This document shows, piece by piece, positions 20,231 through 30,760 of a stretch of 64,000 nt of DNA. Origin of the DNA: Acheta domesticus (taxonomy: Eukaryota > Arthropoda > Insecta > Orthoptera > Gryllidae). The notes under the pieces were generated by a model that had not been told where the DNA came from, searched no databases, and saw nothing but the letters and a program-made list of their open reading frames with translations. The translations under genes and the position numbers were made by a program. Position 1 is the stretch's first letter, and each line of letters starts with the position of its first letter. Location: the NCBI GenBank assembly GCA_031308135.1, contig JAHLJT010000631.1, forward strand, positions 222,447,433 through 222,511,432, given 5' to 3'.

Positions 20231-20542
20231 CTGACCAAGTATCTCCCACCAGGGGGCAACCGCTCCCGGCTGGGACAAGCTCTAAGTTTCCGACTGGTAT
20301 CTCGACATGTGTGGTAGTGTAGTGCGTGTGAGTGGGTGTGTAAGGGGCGAAGATAGGACGAGGAGGAAGGAAAAATCGCGCGCGATCCGTGGCCCGTTTG
20401 TTAGGGTACTGATCCGGCATTTGCCTGGTATTGATAGGAGGAGCGAAACTACTGATCAGAGCAGCAGGCCTCTGAATTCACCTTCCCCATCGGATGAATT
20501 CGATCTAGCTGTCTAGCTAGTGTCGAAAATCCTGCTACAGTC
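20231..20542 (-). mobile_element. SINE A antisense copy, 5' part of interrupted element
   Basis: Begins with the second CTGACCAAGTA and continues the antisense SINE A of 19517-19680 with CTCCCACCAG, GGCTGGGACAAGCTC, ATGTGTGGTAGTG and GGCCCGTTTGTTAGGG. It ends at CCTGCTACAGTC, before the tRNA head, so the host copy was 5' truncated before or after the nested insertion. Confidence 0.9.
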
Positions 20543-21217
20543 TTAAATTTGAAAAGTATTTTCTATGGAGTCCTTCAAAAACTGAATTTAAAAATTGTCA
20601 TTAAGATTTATTTCCTGTCTTCCTGCTTCTTCTTCTAGAATATTTAATATTAGTTAACTTCTATAACTCATTCTGAGATTTAAAATTACAGGAAAGATTT
20701 TCTACATCCTTCACAATTTTCAATTATTTTAATTTTTTACTACATAATATATAGCTTAAAACATACATTAAAATTCAAACTACTCTTTCATACATTTTAA
20801 CAAATTGTCAATAACAAATTTGAGGAAACCTTAATTTGACATCCCTTCCTAGATGACCCTCAATATGTTATTTTTAATGTTTTTGTAAAAAAATACTTTG
20901 CAAGACAATTATTGCCGATAAAGGAAAATCAACATTTTAAAAAATTCATTTGTTTCTAGAAGTTCGAGCAAGATAGCTACAGAATCATTTCTGTGTACCT
21001 GTGTTCTGTTTTCATCGTTTCCTTTTATTTATCGCAAAAGTGTACCCACCACGAACTCTGCGTAGTTTGGTTCACAACCTCTGATATAATCAGCACTGAG
21101 AAGTAACAATAAACAAGGAAACTACGGTGAGCTTAGGCTACGTGTCATTACCCTCATATTTCACTCTTTCCAGATATCACATAAAAGAGATATCTCTAAG
21201 CTCTTCAGTTCAGGTGT
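20543..21217. other. AT-rich flank, no gene recognised
   Basis: Nothing beyond AT-rich sequence and the left target flank of the LINE insertion. Confidence 0.6.
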
Positions 21218-21230
21218 ACGTACATTTTCA

Positions 21231-22911
21231 AACCCAATGATTCCCACCCACACAACCTACATCAAACAATCACACAGATAGCAACATCTCCTAATTATGA
21301 TGTACCCTCCAGAATCAGATTCACATCTCCTCAGGAAATAACAAATATAATAAAAGCACTCCCCAATAAAAAGGCCCCAGGACATGACAGAATAAACAAT
21401 AAAATACTCAAAAATCTACCAAACCAAGCCATAGCATTCCTAAATAATATTTATAACTCTTCATTAAGAACAGGATATTTTCCACTTTTATGGAAACACT
21501 CTATAGTAATACCCATACCAAAACCAAACAAAAATCCATCAAATGTAGAAAATTATAGACCAATAAGCTTGTTACCCTCTTTATCAAAAATTCTAGAGAA
21601 AATCATTCAGAAAAGACTCAACAATTACCTCAACAAAAATGGTATCATCCCCATACATCAATTTGGATTCACAGAAAAGCTATCAACCACTCATCAATTA
21701 TTAAGAATCACTGAACATATTCAAACAGCATTCCAGAGAAAATTACACACCATATCAACCTTTCTAGACATTTCCCAAGCATATGACAGAGTATGGCATG
21801 AAGGTCTCATGTACAAACTTAAAATTAATGGTACACCCAAGTACTTAACCAACGTCATCAATAGCTTCATAAGCAATAGAACCTTTGCAGTTTCAATAGA
21901 TAAACATCTCTCAAACCCCAAACCAATTTTGGCTGGACTTCCTCAGGGCTCCCCATTGTCACCTATATTATTTAATATTTACACTGCTGATATCCCTACA
22001 TCCAACACAATCAATATAGCACAATTTGCAGATGATACAGCATTGTATCGTTCTAGCACATCACTTGATATATTAAGAAACACAATACAACAATATCTAA
22101 ACCAAATCAGTGCTTGGTCAAACAAATGGAAAATTAAATTAAATCCATCCAAATCAACAGCAAAAATCTTTTCATTAAAAACCATTTCAACACCACCACC
22201 TCTCACACTGAACAATAACATTATTCCTTGGACTCCACAAAACAAAACAGTGAGATATCTAGGACTACATTTTGACACTAGACTTAACTGGAAAGAACAT
22301 ATAAACATTAAAACACAACAAACAAAAGTCAAACTAATCCAATTAAAACCATTATTAAACAACCACAGTAAAATAACAATAGAAAATGCTAAGCTCATAT
22401 ATACAACAGTAATAAGACCCTTAATGCTCTATGCCTGTCCTGTCTGGATTAATGCAGCAAAAACCAATATCCATAAATTACAGGTCATACAGAATAAATT
22501 CCTGCGAACAATAACCAATGCACCCTGGTTCATCACAAACAAACAACTTCATAAAGAAATTCAAATAAAGCCTATCATACATCACATCACCAAGTTATCC
22601 CATAATTTTTATAACAATTTACCATCAATTACACAACTATCCCAATATAACCTAGGCAAAGCACCCAGAAACGCAACCAGAATAAAAAATAGATTTCCCA
22701 AGCATGTTTTTTATATACAATTTGCCAATTTGGATGATTCCTTGTGAGGTGCTCAGTGGGTTTCCTCTCCCTAATAATTAGTTTGTAAAGAAGTAATAGT
22801 TTAGTTTTTTAACGTAGATAATAAGCATCAAAAAAATGTGAGAAAGTTTGTATTGCTAAACTGAGCCATGTATAATCTTCAAAATAATAAAAATTATTTA
22901 AAAAAAAGAAA
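21231..22911 (+). mobile_element. 5'-truncated Jockey-like LINE with 13-bp target duplication
   Basis: ACGTACATTTTCA occurs immediately before (21218-21230) and after (22912-22924), defining a 1681-bp insertion. It contains the reverse transcriptase part of ORF2 and a short AT-rich 3' UTR ending in an A-rich tail. The endonuclease, ORF1 and 5' UTR are missing, the usual result of incomplete reverse transcription. The frame is intact to its stop, so the insertion is probably fairly young. The fragment at 17021-17310 is a relative. Confidence 0.93.
21233..22747 (+). CDS. Reverse transcriptase (ORF2 C-terminal part), Jockey-like LINE
   Basis: RNA-directed DNA polymerase that would copy LINE RNA at a nicked target. 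The frame is open from the insertion edge to TGA at 22745, about 505 codons without a stop and without a native start, because the 5' part is lost. Motifs in order: KKAPGHDRINNKIL (about 21370), IPIPKPNKNPSNVENYRPIS, QFGFTEKLSTTHQLL, the catalytic FLDISQAYDRVWH with first aspartate near 21770, GLPQGSPLSPILFN near 21940, FADD at 22025-22036 with the catalytic aspartate pair, and KTVRYLGLHFDTRLNWKEHI. All catalytic residues look intact. The C-terminal region NKFLRTITNAPWF is typical of the Jockey clade. There is no RNase H domain. It cannot act in its own right without the missing endonuclease. Confidence 0.92.
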   Translation, partial: PNDSHPHNLHQTITQIATSPNYDVPSRIRFTSPQEITNIIKALPNKKAPGHDRINNKILKNLPNQAIAFLNNIYNSSLRTGYFPLLWKHSIVIPIPKPNKNPSNVENYRPISLLPSLSKILEKIIQKRLNNYLNKNGIIPIHQFGFTEKLSTTHQLLRITEHIQTAFQRKLHTISTFLDISQAYDRVWHEGLMYKLKINGTPKYLTNVINSFISNRTFAVSIDKHLSNPKPILAGLPQGSPLSPILFNIYTADIPTSNTINIAQFADDTALYRSSTSLDILRNTIQQYLNQISAWSNKWKIKLNPSKSTAKIFSLKTISTPPPLTLNNNIIPWTPQNKTVRYLGLHFDTRLNWKEHINIKTQQTKVKLIQLKPLLNNHSKITIENAKLIYTTVIRPLMLYACPVWINAAKTNIHKLQVIQNKFLRTITNAPWFITNKQLHKEIQIKPIIHHITKLSHNFYNNLPSITQLSQYNLGKAPRNATRIKNRFPKHVFYIQFANLDDSL

Positions 22912-22924
22912 ACGTACATTTTCA

Positions 22925-23817
22925 GTCGTCTGGGTCTATCTAGTGCATCTTAAACACTCGCACAATCACATTCGTTGCTATTCACTTTTACTTCGGAGTC
23001 TTGCCGGATGTATCTTCTGTGGATAGTAACTCGGAAGGCCTCAAAGGGTGGTGAGATCCACCATTGTACGGAATAGGAAGGAAGAGGAATGAGGAAGAGT
23101 AAAGATGGACAGTGACTTTTGGAAGTATTTCTGAATCCGTTCCGTCAAATGGTACAACTGTGTATCAGGGCATACAAATACAGGTCAAGCATGGTTGAGA
23201 GGCAATGATGCTCTCATTCGGCTCTTAGGAAAGCTCCTAGTAAATTATATTATAGAAGGGTACGAGCTAATAAATACAATCTAGTGTTAGGTTAAAAGTA
23301 AAAAAAATGGACAAAAAGTCTGTCAATTTATGGGCAAATTTTTAAGCTCTATCTTTTCTTATTTTTTTATATTTTCTATTGGTCAAATAAATTCAGCAGG
23401 TAATCTCTGAATAATTCTAGAGATTTTCATTTTCAGATGTATTGTACTATCAGATCAGATCTATAAACGAAAAAAAAAAGAAGACTTTAATCTTCGCTTG
23501 TAACAACTGGTGTACTTAAATCTCTTGTTTGGAACATTTTTGGACCTCTACGCTCTCTTAATCCAACATTAGCATTAAACATATTTGATCCATTGTTGTA
23601 CCATTTGACAGAACTAATTAATTGGCAGAAACCACTGAAATGATATATCGGAGCATTTTGTCTCTAAGTTTTACCTGGAGAGATCCTTCGTTCGAACCAA
23701 TGTTTACTCTCTAGTATGAACTGAGCTGATATGTGAAGATTAGAGTTCGATAAACACAGGAAAAATGTCAGTTTTCCTTAGTAAATATTTAGAAGAATTT
23801 TAGGAATCGGATATTTT
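22925..23817. other. No recognisable gene
   Basis: Mixed and AT-rich sequence between two LINE insertions. Stops in every frame. Confidence 0.5.
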
Positions 23818-24839
23818 TTTTATATTTGTTTATTTATAGTCGCATCAACTGCGAGGTTATTAGCGACTATTCTGTAATTTTACAATGAGGTACATACATT
23901 AAGTTTACAAAGTTCTGTAAGTTTACATAGCATGGTTACATTTTTTTTTTTACAATTATACATTTTTGTTCAGTGAATAATGAGACATTACAGTTTATAT
24001 TATACCAGAGGTTGGAAATATTTTACTACATGTGATAATTTACACAGTACGTATGCTTAAAAGCAATATTACAGTTTCTTTTACAGTTCGACATCAATTG
24101 ATTTGCAAAATTTTAGATTTTTTTCTTGTATGGAGCTTGAATAAAGTAAAGCGTCAGAATTAAAGTTCTGTAAGATTGATTGGCGGGATTGATTGTACAT
24201 AGGACATTCCTGAATAATATGTATTATTGTTATTTCTTCATTACATATATTACAAATTGGGGGAGTATTCTTGTTTATTAGGTAGAGGTGAGTAAGCCTC
24301 GTGTGTTCTGATCTAATTCTGGTGATTGTAACTTGATCTTTGCGGCACAGTTTTTTTGAAGTTTGCAGGTTGTAGAAGTTTTTTATCTTCTTATGAATAC
24401 TACTAGCCTTATAAATTTTCCAATCTTCGCTCCACTTGGTTTTCATTTTTCCATACAAGTACTTCCAGATAGCATTTGTCGTGTGTGCTATGTTATGCAC
24501 ATTTTTTACTGACCAGAGGTCGACTAGTGATGTTGGAATCTGACTTCCTGGTGCTGCCAGTGGTATATCCAGAAGAGGGGGAATCCAGAAGATAACAAGT
24601 TTTTTACCAAGCCTTTGAATAATCAGAATCGGATATTGTTCGGTGTGCTTGAAGCAGTTTAAGTATTTTGTAAAGATATGATGTGAAGAGATGGTTGCAA
24701 TGTTTGTAATTTCTTTGAATAAAATAAACGCATTATACTTGCTTGTTGCACAATTTACGCGAAAGTTTGTTTTGTTGAAGCTTTCGTATTTAAAGACGTA
24801 ACTTATTTTGCCAAAAATGTATGCATATTTACGTATCAC
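23818..24839 (-). mobile_element. 3' end of an I-type LINE, antisense
   Basis: The minus strand holds the C-terminal coding part, a long AT-rich 3' UTR and a terminal block AGTCGCTAATAACC..GCAGTTGATGCGACT (antisense at 23828-23868) followed by AAATAAACAAAT. The same terminal block closes SINE B at 59500-59540 and, more diverged, SINE A at 20183-20230. That makes this LINE or a close relative the likely mobiliser of both SINEs. The 5' edge is uncertain. Confidence 0.75.
24081..24839 (-). pseudogene. LINE ORF2 C terminus: RNase H remnant and CCHC zinc knuckle
   Basis: A 252-codon open frame. Near residues 70-95, IIQRLGKKLVIFWIPP resembles the last strand of a retroelement RNase H domain (the WIPSH region), but the following GNE-type motif is lost, probably by a frameshift. 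Residues about 130-190 hold W..DWK..., KKLCRKDQVTITRIRSEHTR and LTHLYLINKN. A zinc knuckle CNICNEEITIIHIIQECPMY (C-x2-C, H, C) then follows, the classic end of I, R1 or Jockey ORF2 proteins that have RNase H. No reverse transcriptase remains. The first methionine is probably not a native start. Confidence 0.75.
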
Positions 24840-25999
24840 TTATTTATACTTCAATAACGAAACTTTCAATGATAATTAGTCCAATTCATGTGTAAATTTT
24901 ATTGCTACGAGTACCTCCAAGTAAGAGACTCATCAGAACCGAATGAAGAATTCTTAGAAACTAGAATACGTTGTCCCGAAGGAGCTCAACTTCCGAACCT
25001 CCATTCCTCCATTCGTCGGCATTCATTTGCAACATGGGATACGATTGGTGTATTTTGAAAAGCAAATATTATTTCCTAATATAACATTCCTAACCAGTTT
25101 TAAAAATTAATTTTCGCTGTTTTGTACATATTCATTTTTTGTAACGTTTTTCTACAAGTTACATCGATAACATTTTGAAAGAGTAAGATAAAACCTTATT
25201 TGATACTCGAACACGCAATTTTCTTCTGGAGAGAAATGATACATTTAATGGGTCGAAATTCATTTGAATATTGTAGATTGTTTATGAGTATTGAAGTAAG
25301 GAGGTAAAATAATAGTGCAGTGAGTCTTTCTGGCGTGCATGGATTTGTCGATTAATGATTTTGAGAATTAACTCCGTCTGCATTTATGTACTGTTCACAC
25401 GTCGAAAAAGAATGATAGCGCAGTTGACAATCTGGCACACACCCTGATGCGCACCAGTGGCCGGAAAGGAAGTAACGAGTGACTCATGTCGGGAGCAAAG
25501 ACCCTCAGATATTTCGGCGTTTGCTTAGGAGATTGATTCAATAGAGAGATACACATGTTGTTGAATACACCGAACTTTGATAAGTACTTCACGGCACGTC
25601 GTCGAACTACATTTATATTTGTGTTTACAAATGCACACATTTTGGAATTCAGTGTCAGGTGAATTCTGGAAATGCAACGTAATAACAAACATTTATACCA
25701 TGAAAAGCGTTAACCTTTGTGTCAGCAAAAATGTATAATCTACCCTACAAACATGAAATATTATTTCTGCAAACAATATTATCTCAAACTCATTTGGTGA
25801 TAGTAAGAAGTAAGAGTGTGTCGAAATTTTTTTTTTCTATTTTCTGATATCCCTGAGTACCAGAAACTTGAAATTTCTTGTCTGTAAAATTTGAGAAGGG
25901 AGGAAGTTAAGGGAAAATTTCTAAATACCTGGTTTTCTAATATTTTAGACTTCCAAAGCACGTATTTAATTTTCGTTTTCCCGCAAAATACGATAAAAT
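24840..25999. other. AT-rich DNA without recognisable genes
   Basis: Nothing definable until the start of family C near 26000. Its left edge may lie somewhat earlier, from about 25800. Confidence 0.5.
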
Positions 26000-26420
26000 T
26001 GAATCCGTTCGTTAACTTAGATATAGCAAGTTGTAGCAAGACGCGGAAAAAATTGCACTTTTGCAATTTTCCGAAAAATCACGGATTTCAACTTAGAGAT
26101 AGATATTTAGATAAAATTAGAAATATTTTCGATTGAATTTTGGAAATGTTTTTGAGGCTTCCAGTAAAGTACCCTCAAAATCAAAATATCCGGTTGAAAC
26201 TCCCAAAGCATTGAGTTCGTTCTGATCGATCTGGGAATATCCATTTTGGAGAAAATTCGATGAATGGTTTAGGCGCTAGCGTTGAGCACAGAGAGACGGA
26301 CGGACGAACAGACGGACAGACGTTTTGCCGTCAACCGTTTCGGTACAAAGGACCCACAAAACATGGATTATGGCTGCCCCGTGGTTTAGAGGAAGTAGTT
26401 TTCTATACATGGTAATCAGG
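26000..26420 (+). repeat. Family C repeat, copy 1 (short array)
   Basis: It shares with the copies at 34800 and 37800 the order: AGACGC.GAAAAAA, TTTTGCAATTTTCCGAAAA, CCAGTAAAGTACCCTCAAA, GGTTTAGGCGCTAGCGTTG, a GACGGACA-type array (26290-26322, only about 35 bp here), then GTTTCGGTACAAAGGACCC..AAAAC. The terminal hairpin seen in the other copies is not evident. Confidence 0.75.
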
Positions 26421-27478
26421 AGTTATTCACTTTTTCGTTATCAGACACCGACAATCACAGTTTTTCTGTCCAAAATTCGCTGTTTTGCGGCGCATGATTA
26501 CAATACTTTCGCTTCTTACTTTTGTAAGGGCCAGAAACTAAAATGAACCGGTATACCGAGAAGAAAAGTACAAAAGCGACACACTTCACACTAAAATAAT
26601 CTTCGCTTCACTAACTATAATCTCATACTCACATGCTTGCTCGTGCCAGCCATTGACTGCATTCCATGGATCGATTGCAAAGTGCACAAGAAAACGGAGT
26701 AATGAATAAATGACGACAGACAGACGTTTATTTTAAGATATTATTATTATTATTATTTAGTGTTTACATTATATAGTAAGTGGGCTCACTACCGTTCATT
26801 TAAAAACAAAAATCACGAAAATTGGTTAGAAAGAAAGCTCCAACAGCTTCCTAAATGAAAACATAGCGTGTATTAAATATATGAATATTTTTCAACACAA
26901 TAACTAATACTTCAAGAGTTTCATTAATGATAGTACATTAGTGGCATGTGATTTCGATTGGAGTTCATTCAATCATCTTAATCATGTCTTAGGGGAATAA
27001 GCGAAGGAACAACGAAATCACTGCATCGAGCTTCGTGTTGGTTGATTGCAGATTAATACGATCTTTCCAATCGATATTAGCAATAAAATTAATAGATCTT
27101 AATGTGATTTACTAGATAATAGGCATGAAAGACTATCAGAATTGAAATCGTACCATTTAGAAATCATTTATTGATTCCAAATGTAGCATCGTAATTTTTG
27201 ATTAGTTCTTCCGCACAGAGAAATGATGCATTCGATTTTTAACAACTACTGCCACTCTAAACAAATTCGAGAAGCAAAAATTCACTGCCTCTGAATTTAA
27301 AATTCTATGTAAGTTTTAAAAGTTTTCCTTGCTATACCAAATAACGATGTCGTAGAGGAGTGTAATGTTTTCCATTGAAATTAACTATTTTATGTTTTCA
27401 GGAGTATTTTAGTTAGAAAATGATAAGAATAGAAAGATAATATCAGACACTCTGAATGATTCATTGAAAATACCACGA
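26421..27478. other. No recognisable gene
   Basis: AT-rich, with a short (TTA)n at 26740-26757. No conserved motif noticed. Confidence 0.5.
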
Positions 27479-27510
27479 CTTAAAACTTCATAATATTATG
27501 AAGTTTTAAG
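27479..27510. repeat. Perfect 32-bp palindrome
   Basis: CTTAAAACTTCATAAT joins directly to its complement ATTATGAAGTTTTAAG, with no loop and no mismatch. Such a spacerless palindrome in AT-rich DNA can extrude as a cruciform. Nothing shows a function. Confidence 0.9.
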
Positions 27511-27762
27511 AAGTCACTCCAATGTATCTTTGCGAACAATCAAGTGAGAACGTTAAACATAATTTGTAGTAGTCATAGGTCAAATTGTGATATACGTATA
27601 CTGCGATAAATGTTTGTCCCATCGTTATCTGAATACAGTAATCTTTACTAAAAATCGATAAGAGATAAAATTAAATATAACATTCTCAATCATTTGAGCA
27701 CGGCAGTAGTATTTGTACTTAGTATAAGCATTTATTTATTTACTTATTGGGGGATTCAGTGT

Positions 27763-28205
27763 GGAACGGGGACGGTGTGGGACGGGGCTCTCTATGGGAC
27801 GGGGTACAGTGTGGAACGGGGCGCGGTGTGGGGCGGAGCACAGTATGGGAAGGGGCATGGTATGGGACGGGGCACAGTGTGGGACGAGGCACGGTGTGGG
27901 AGAAGGCACGGTGTGGGACGAGGCATGGTATGAGATGGGGCACATTGTGGATCGGGCCACGGTGTGGAACGGGGCACTGTATGGGACGGGCTACAGTATA
28001 GAACGGGGCACGCTGTGGGACGGAGCACGGTATGGGACGGGGCATGGTATGGGACGGGGTACGGTGTATGACGGGGTACGGTGTGTGACGGGGTACGGTG
28101 TGTGACGGGGCACGGTGTGGGACGGGACACGGTGTGGGACGGGCACGGTATGGGACGAGGCATGGAATGGGACGGGGCGCGGTGGGAAGGAGCACGATGG
28201 GGCGT
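27763..28205. repeat. Minisatellite, 17-bp GGGACGGGGCACGGTGT unit, about 26 copies
   Basis: Units alternate between CACGGTGT and CATGGTAT endings around a GGGACGGGG core. Because 17 is not a multiple of three, every frame cycles through a 51-base superunit without stops, which makes long open frames on both strands. These are not genes. The array passes into a GC-rich stretch at 28206. Confidence 0.95.
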
Positions 28206-28420
28206 GGCGTGACGGGGGCGGCGGGGCGGGGAGGCGCGGTGGAGCGGCGACGCAGTGGCTGCAGCAGTGGAAATTTTCGTGGAGATGCCCTGACCTCACC
28301 TGCCGCCGCCGCCGCCGCCGCCGCTGCGCAGGCGTGTTATCGCCCGGCCGAGCCGCAAATAACGCAGACGCCGATAAGCGGCCCAGGGATCGACTGCACT
28401 ACAATCTCCCGTCGCATTGG
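28206..28420. other. GC-rich tract with (GCC)n
   Basis: GC-rich flank of the minisatellite, with about eight GCC units at 28300-28323. No gene recognised. Confidence 0.6.
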
Positions 28421-29199
28421 GCGAGTGTAAAGGATTTTCTTTCCTGGATAAACGCTCGGATGCATTCTTGTCCTCATACGAAGCGGGAATGTGTTTCGTA
28501 TCCGCGCCTTTCAATGTACACAACCTCTCACAAATCATTGGCAATGTGATGGTAGTGTGTCAGATGGCAAAGCGCGTACTGATACCACACCGTTGACTTG
28601 CAGGAGCGATAATAAAAGGTACTTGAGGTGCGCCGTCAAGGACGAGCCATTACGGCAGGGTTAATATACCACGTCCTGGGCATAACCAAACACTGGAAGC
28701 AACTCTGGGAAAATGTCTCATATGCAGCCGAACAACGTTACACAGAGGTGTATCTACGGTACGGCAGACATGGCACGAGCCATGAGGCCCACTCACAGGG
28801 GCGCTATGAGTGTACCCACTAAACAAACAGCAAACGTCACCCTAATTTGAAGTATCCTCATAGGGGCGCAAACTATGTTTGCCATGGGAGCCTCAATACC
28901 TAGATAGGCCTCTGACATTATGTTTTCAATATGGTGTCAGTTTCGCTTCTTAGGAATACAAGTAATTAAGAACAGCAAAGATTTTAATTTTGATTTATAA
29001 ATTATTAAATCGGAGGTTGATAAATTGGTTTCAATAGAGTCCGTGGCCATTCGCAAATATTGACAAATATTTTAAATGCGCTTTTTTACTCTAAATAATT
29101 TCACTTTTATACATTCTACGAACTGGTTTATTAATTAAAATACGAAATCAATTTCCATTTGCAATCATTCTTAAAACGCATTATCGAAATTTTTCCTTA
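28421..29199. other. No recognisable gene
   Basis: Mixed sequence. Frames near 28628 have no known domain. Confidence 0.5.
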
Positions 29200-29214
29200 C
29201 CCGTCTGAGAGGGC

Positions 29215-29700
29215 TACAGGCATTATCTGCTGCCACTGCAATGTGTCTAACAAGGGAGTCCTAGAGTGGGAGTCTCGACAGTAATGGGCTTCCGACTTTA
29301 GCTAGTTGGAGCTCAGCTACAGACTGGAGGAGAATTCTAGTGGCCGGCTGGTCTGTTCGGTAGTTTTGTATGGTTTCTTCGATCAACACCAGGTGAATGT
29401 AGGAGCACCTTATCAAACGGACCACAGACCACGCGCAATATTTCCTTCGACCTTCCTTTCGTGGTAATCCTCTTCCTTTACACACACACACACACTTACA
29501 TGCACTACATTACCAGTTTTATCGGAAGTACACTCGGAAACTTGGACCTTGTTTCGACTGGGGCGATGGCCTAATGGAGTTACCTGAAGACGGAAAATCC
29601 ACTAAGCGACGTATAAGTCAGCGCTGAATCTCACACTCCAGCGTGGCACAAACACTGCCGCCTGCTCCTCGGATACAACAATCACGGGATTAATGATTCC
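29215..29700 (+). mobile_element. SINE A copy, old and diverged
   Basis: The body matches SINE A: GACTGGAGGAGAATTCTAG, GGCCGGCTG, TTCGATCAACACCAGG, (AC)n at 29481-29496, CATGCACTACATTACC, TCAGCGCTGAATCTCAC. The tail ACGGGATTAATGATTCCCG is decayed. The box B region has drifted to GTGGGAGTCTC. It is the most diverged of the nearly complete copies. Confidence 0.75.
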
Positions 29701-30467
29701 CGTGCTTTACTTAACTGTCTCATGTCAGAAACTTTTTAAGGAGAAATATGAGAGATCTTGCAGGATTGTGATACAAGACACAAGCGAAGAAACTCAAATC
29801 AAAATAGGAAGTTCAATTTAGAAAAAAATGCATTTAGAGCACTGTTTTTTACAGTACAGAACGGTGTCTTAGAAGAAAAACCATTCAGAACACGACATAG
29901 CTCGAGAGAATTATCATGTTAACGTCATTGTCTCTGATGTTATATCGGTTTGCACTTAGCACTTAACTTCCTATCGTATCACTTTAACTACTTTGAAGAA
30001 TTTTTTTTGTTATATTTTATTACGGACATAATATTTGTTTCACATTCCTGCCCGTACAATTGCGCAGTTTTGTATTTTTCTGTTTTAAATCTTCAATTTT
30101 TCTATTTTACAAAAACCACAGATAATACATTTTCACCCATTGTGTGCTGTTTATCATAGTCTGCTTTTACATACCTGTTAGTCATTTTATGAACTATCTC
30201 TTTCGCTCACATTTTCTGATGAAGATTCTGTATTGGCAGGAAAGACCGGAGCATTAGATATCGTCTTAAGTACGCATGGGTCTCTGATAAACGTAAGTTT
30301 GCAAATGATATACTTGGTGTTGCGTTTTTCCTGCACGTCAAACGATACGATTTTGCAGATATTTCGAGCACATTTTCCTTATTCGTCCAAATATATTAGA
30401 TGACAATGATACGATGGGATACTAAATTTCATGAAATACATGTGGTATTAAATGAATGTATTAAAAA
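29701..30467. other. AT-rich DNA, no gene recognised
   Basis: Nothing notable. Confidence 0.5.
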
Positions 30468-30760
30468 TTAGCCTCTAGGATGGTGCATGGGCAGCGTACT
30501 AGCTTCTCGTGGTGCATTACTGGGTTTGTTTCCCGCTCGAGGTAAAAATAGAGCTGGAGCTTTCCTTTAAAGTCGTCCCAGTTTATGTCGCAGTGTGACG
30601 AAGAAAAGCTCAGGCAGGAGGATCTCCCAGTTACGGTGAAGGGAGTATGCGTCTTGTTCGCCACATGTCGCTCTTATCCCAAAGCATTGGAATTTAACTA
30701 TGCGCGGGCTGGGGGAACGCCGTTAGCTGGCTGGCGAAGTCGGACTATCGACCCAATATA
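30468..30760 (+). mobile_element. SINE J-like copy 2
   Basis: The tRNA-like head GCCTCTAGGATGGTGCATGG..GGGTTTGTTTCCCGCTCGAGG parallels the head of the copy at 52330-52722 (CCTCGAGG..GTTTAGCTGATTGG..GAGTTCATTTC). The body shares GTGTGACGA and a GCGGGCTG block. The match is patchy, so membership is likely but not certain. Confidence 0.5.

Noticed and set aside
23804..24637. GAATCGGATATT at 23804-23815 and 24626-24637 as a target duplication of the I-type LINE
   Set aside because: LINE-like coding (HTEQYPILIIQRLGKK) continues across the second site, so it is inside the element; the match is probably chance.
27740..28299. Several long overlapping frames of repeated Trp-Asp-Gly or Pro-Cys-Pro peptides
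   Set aside because: Produced by the 17-bp minisatellite, which has no stops in any phase.
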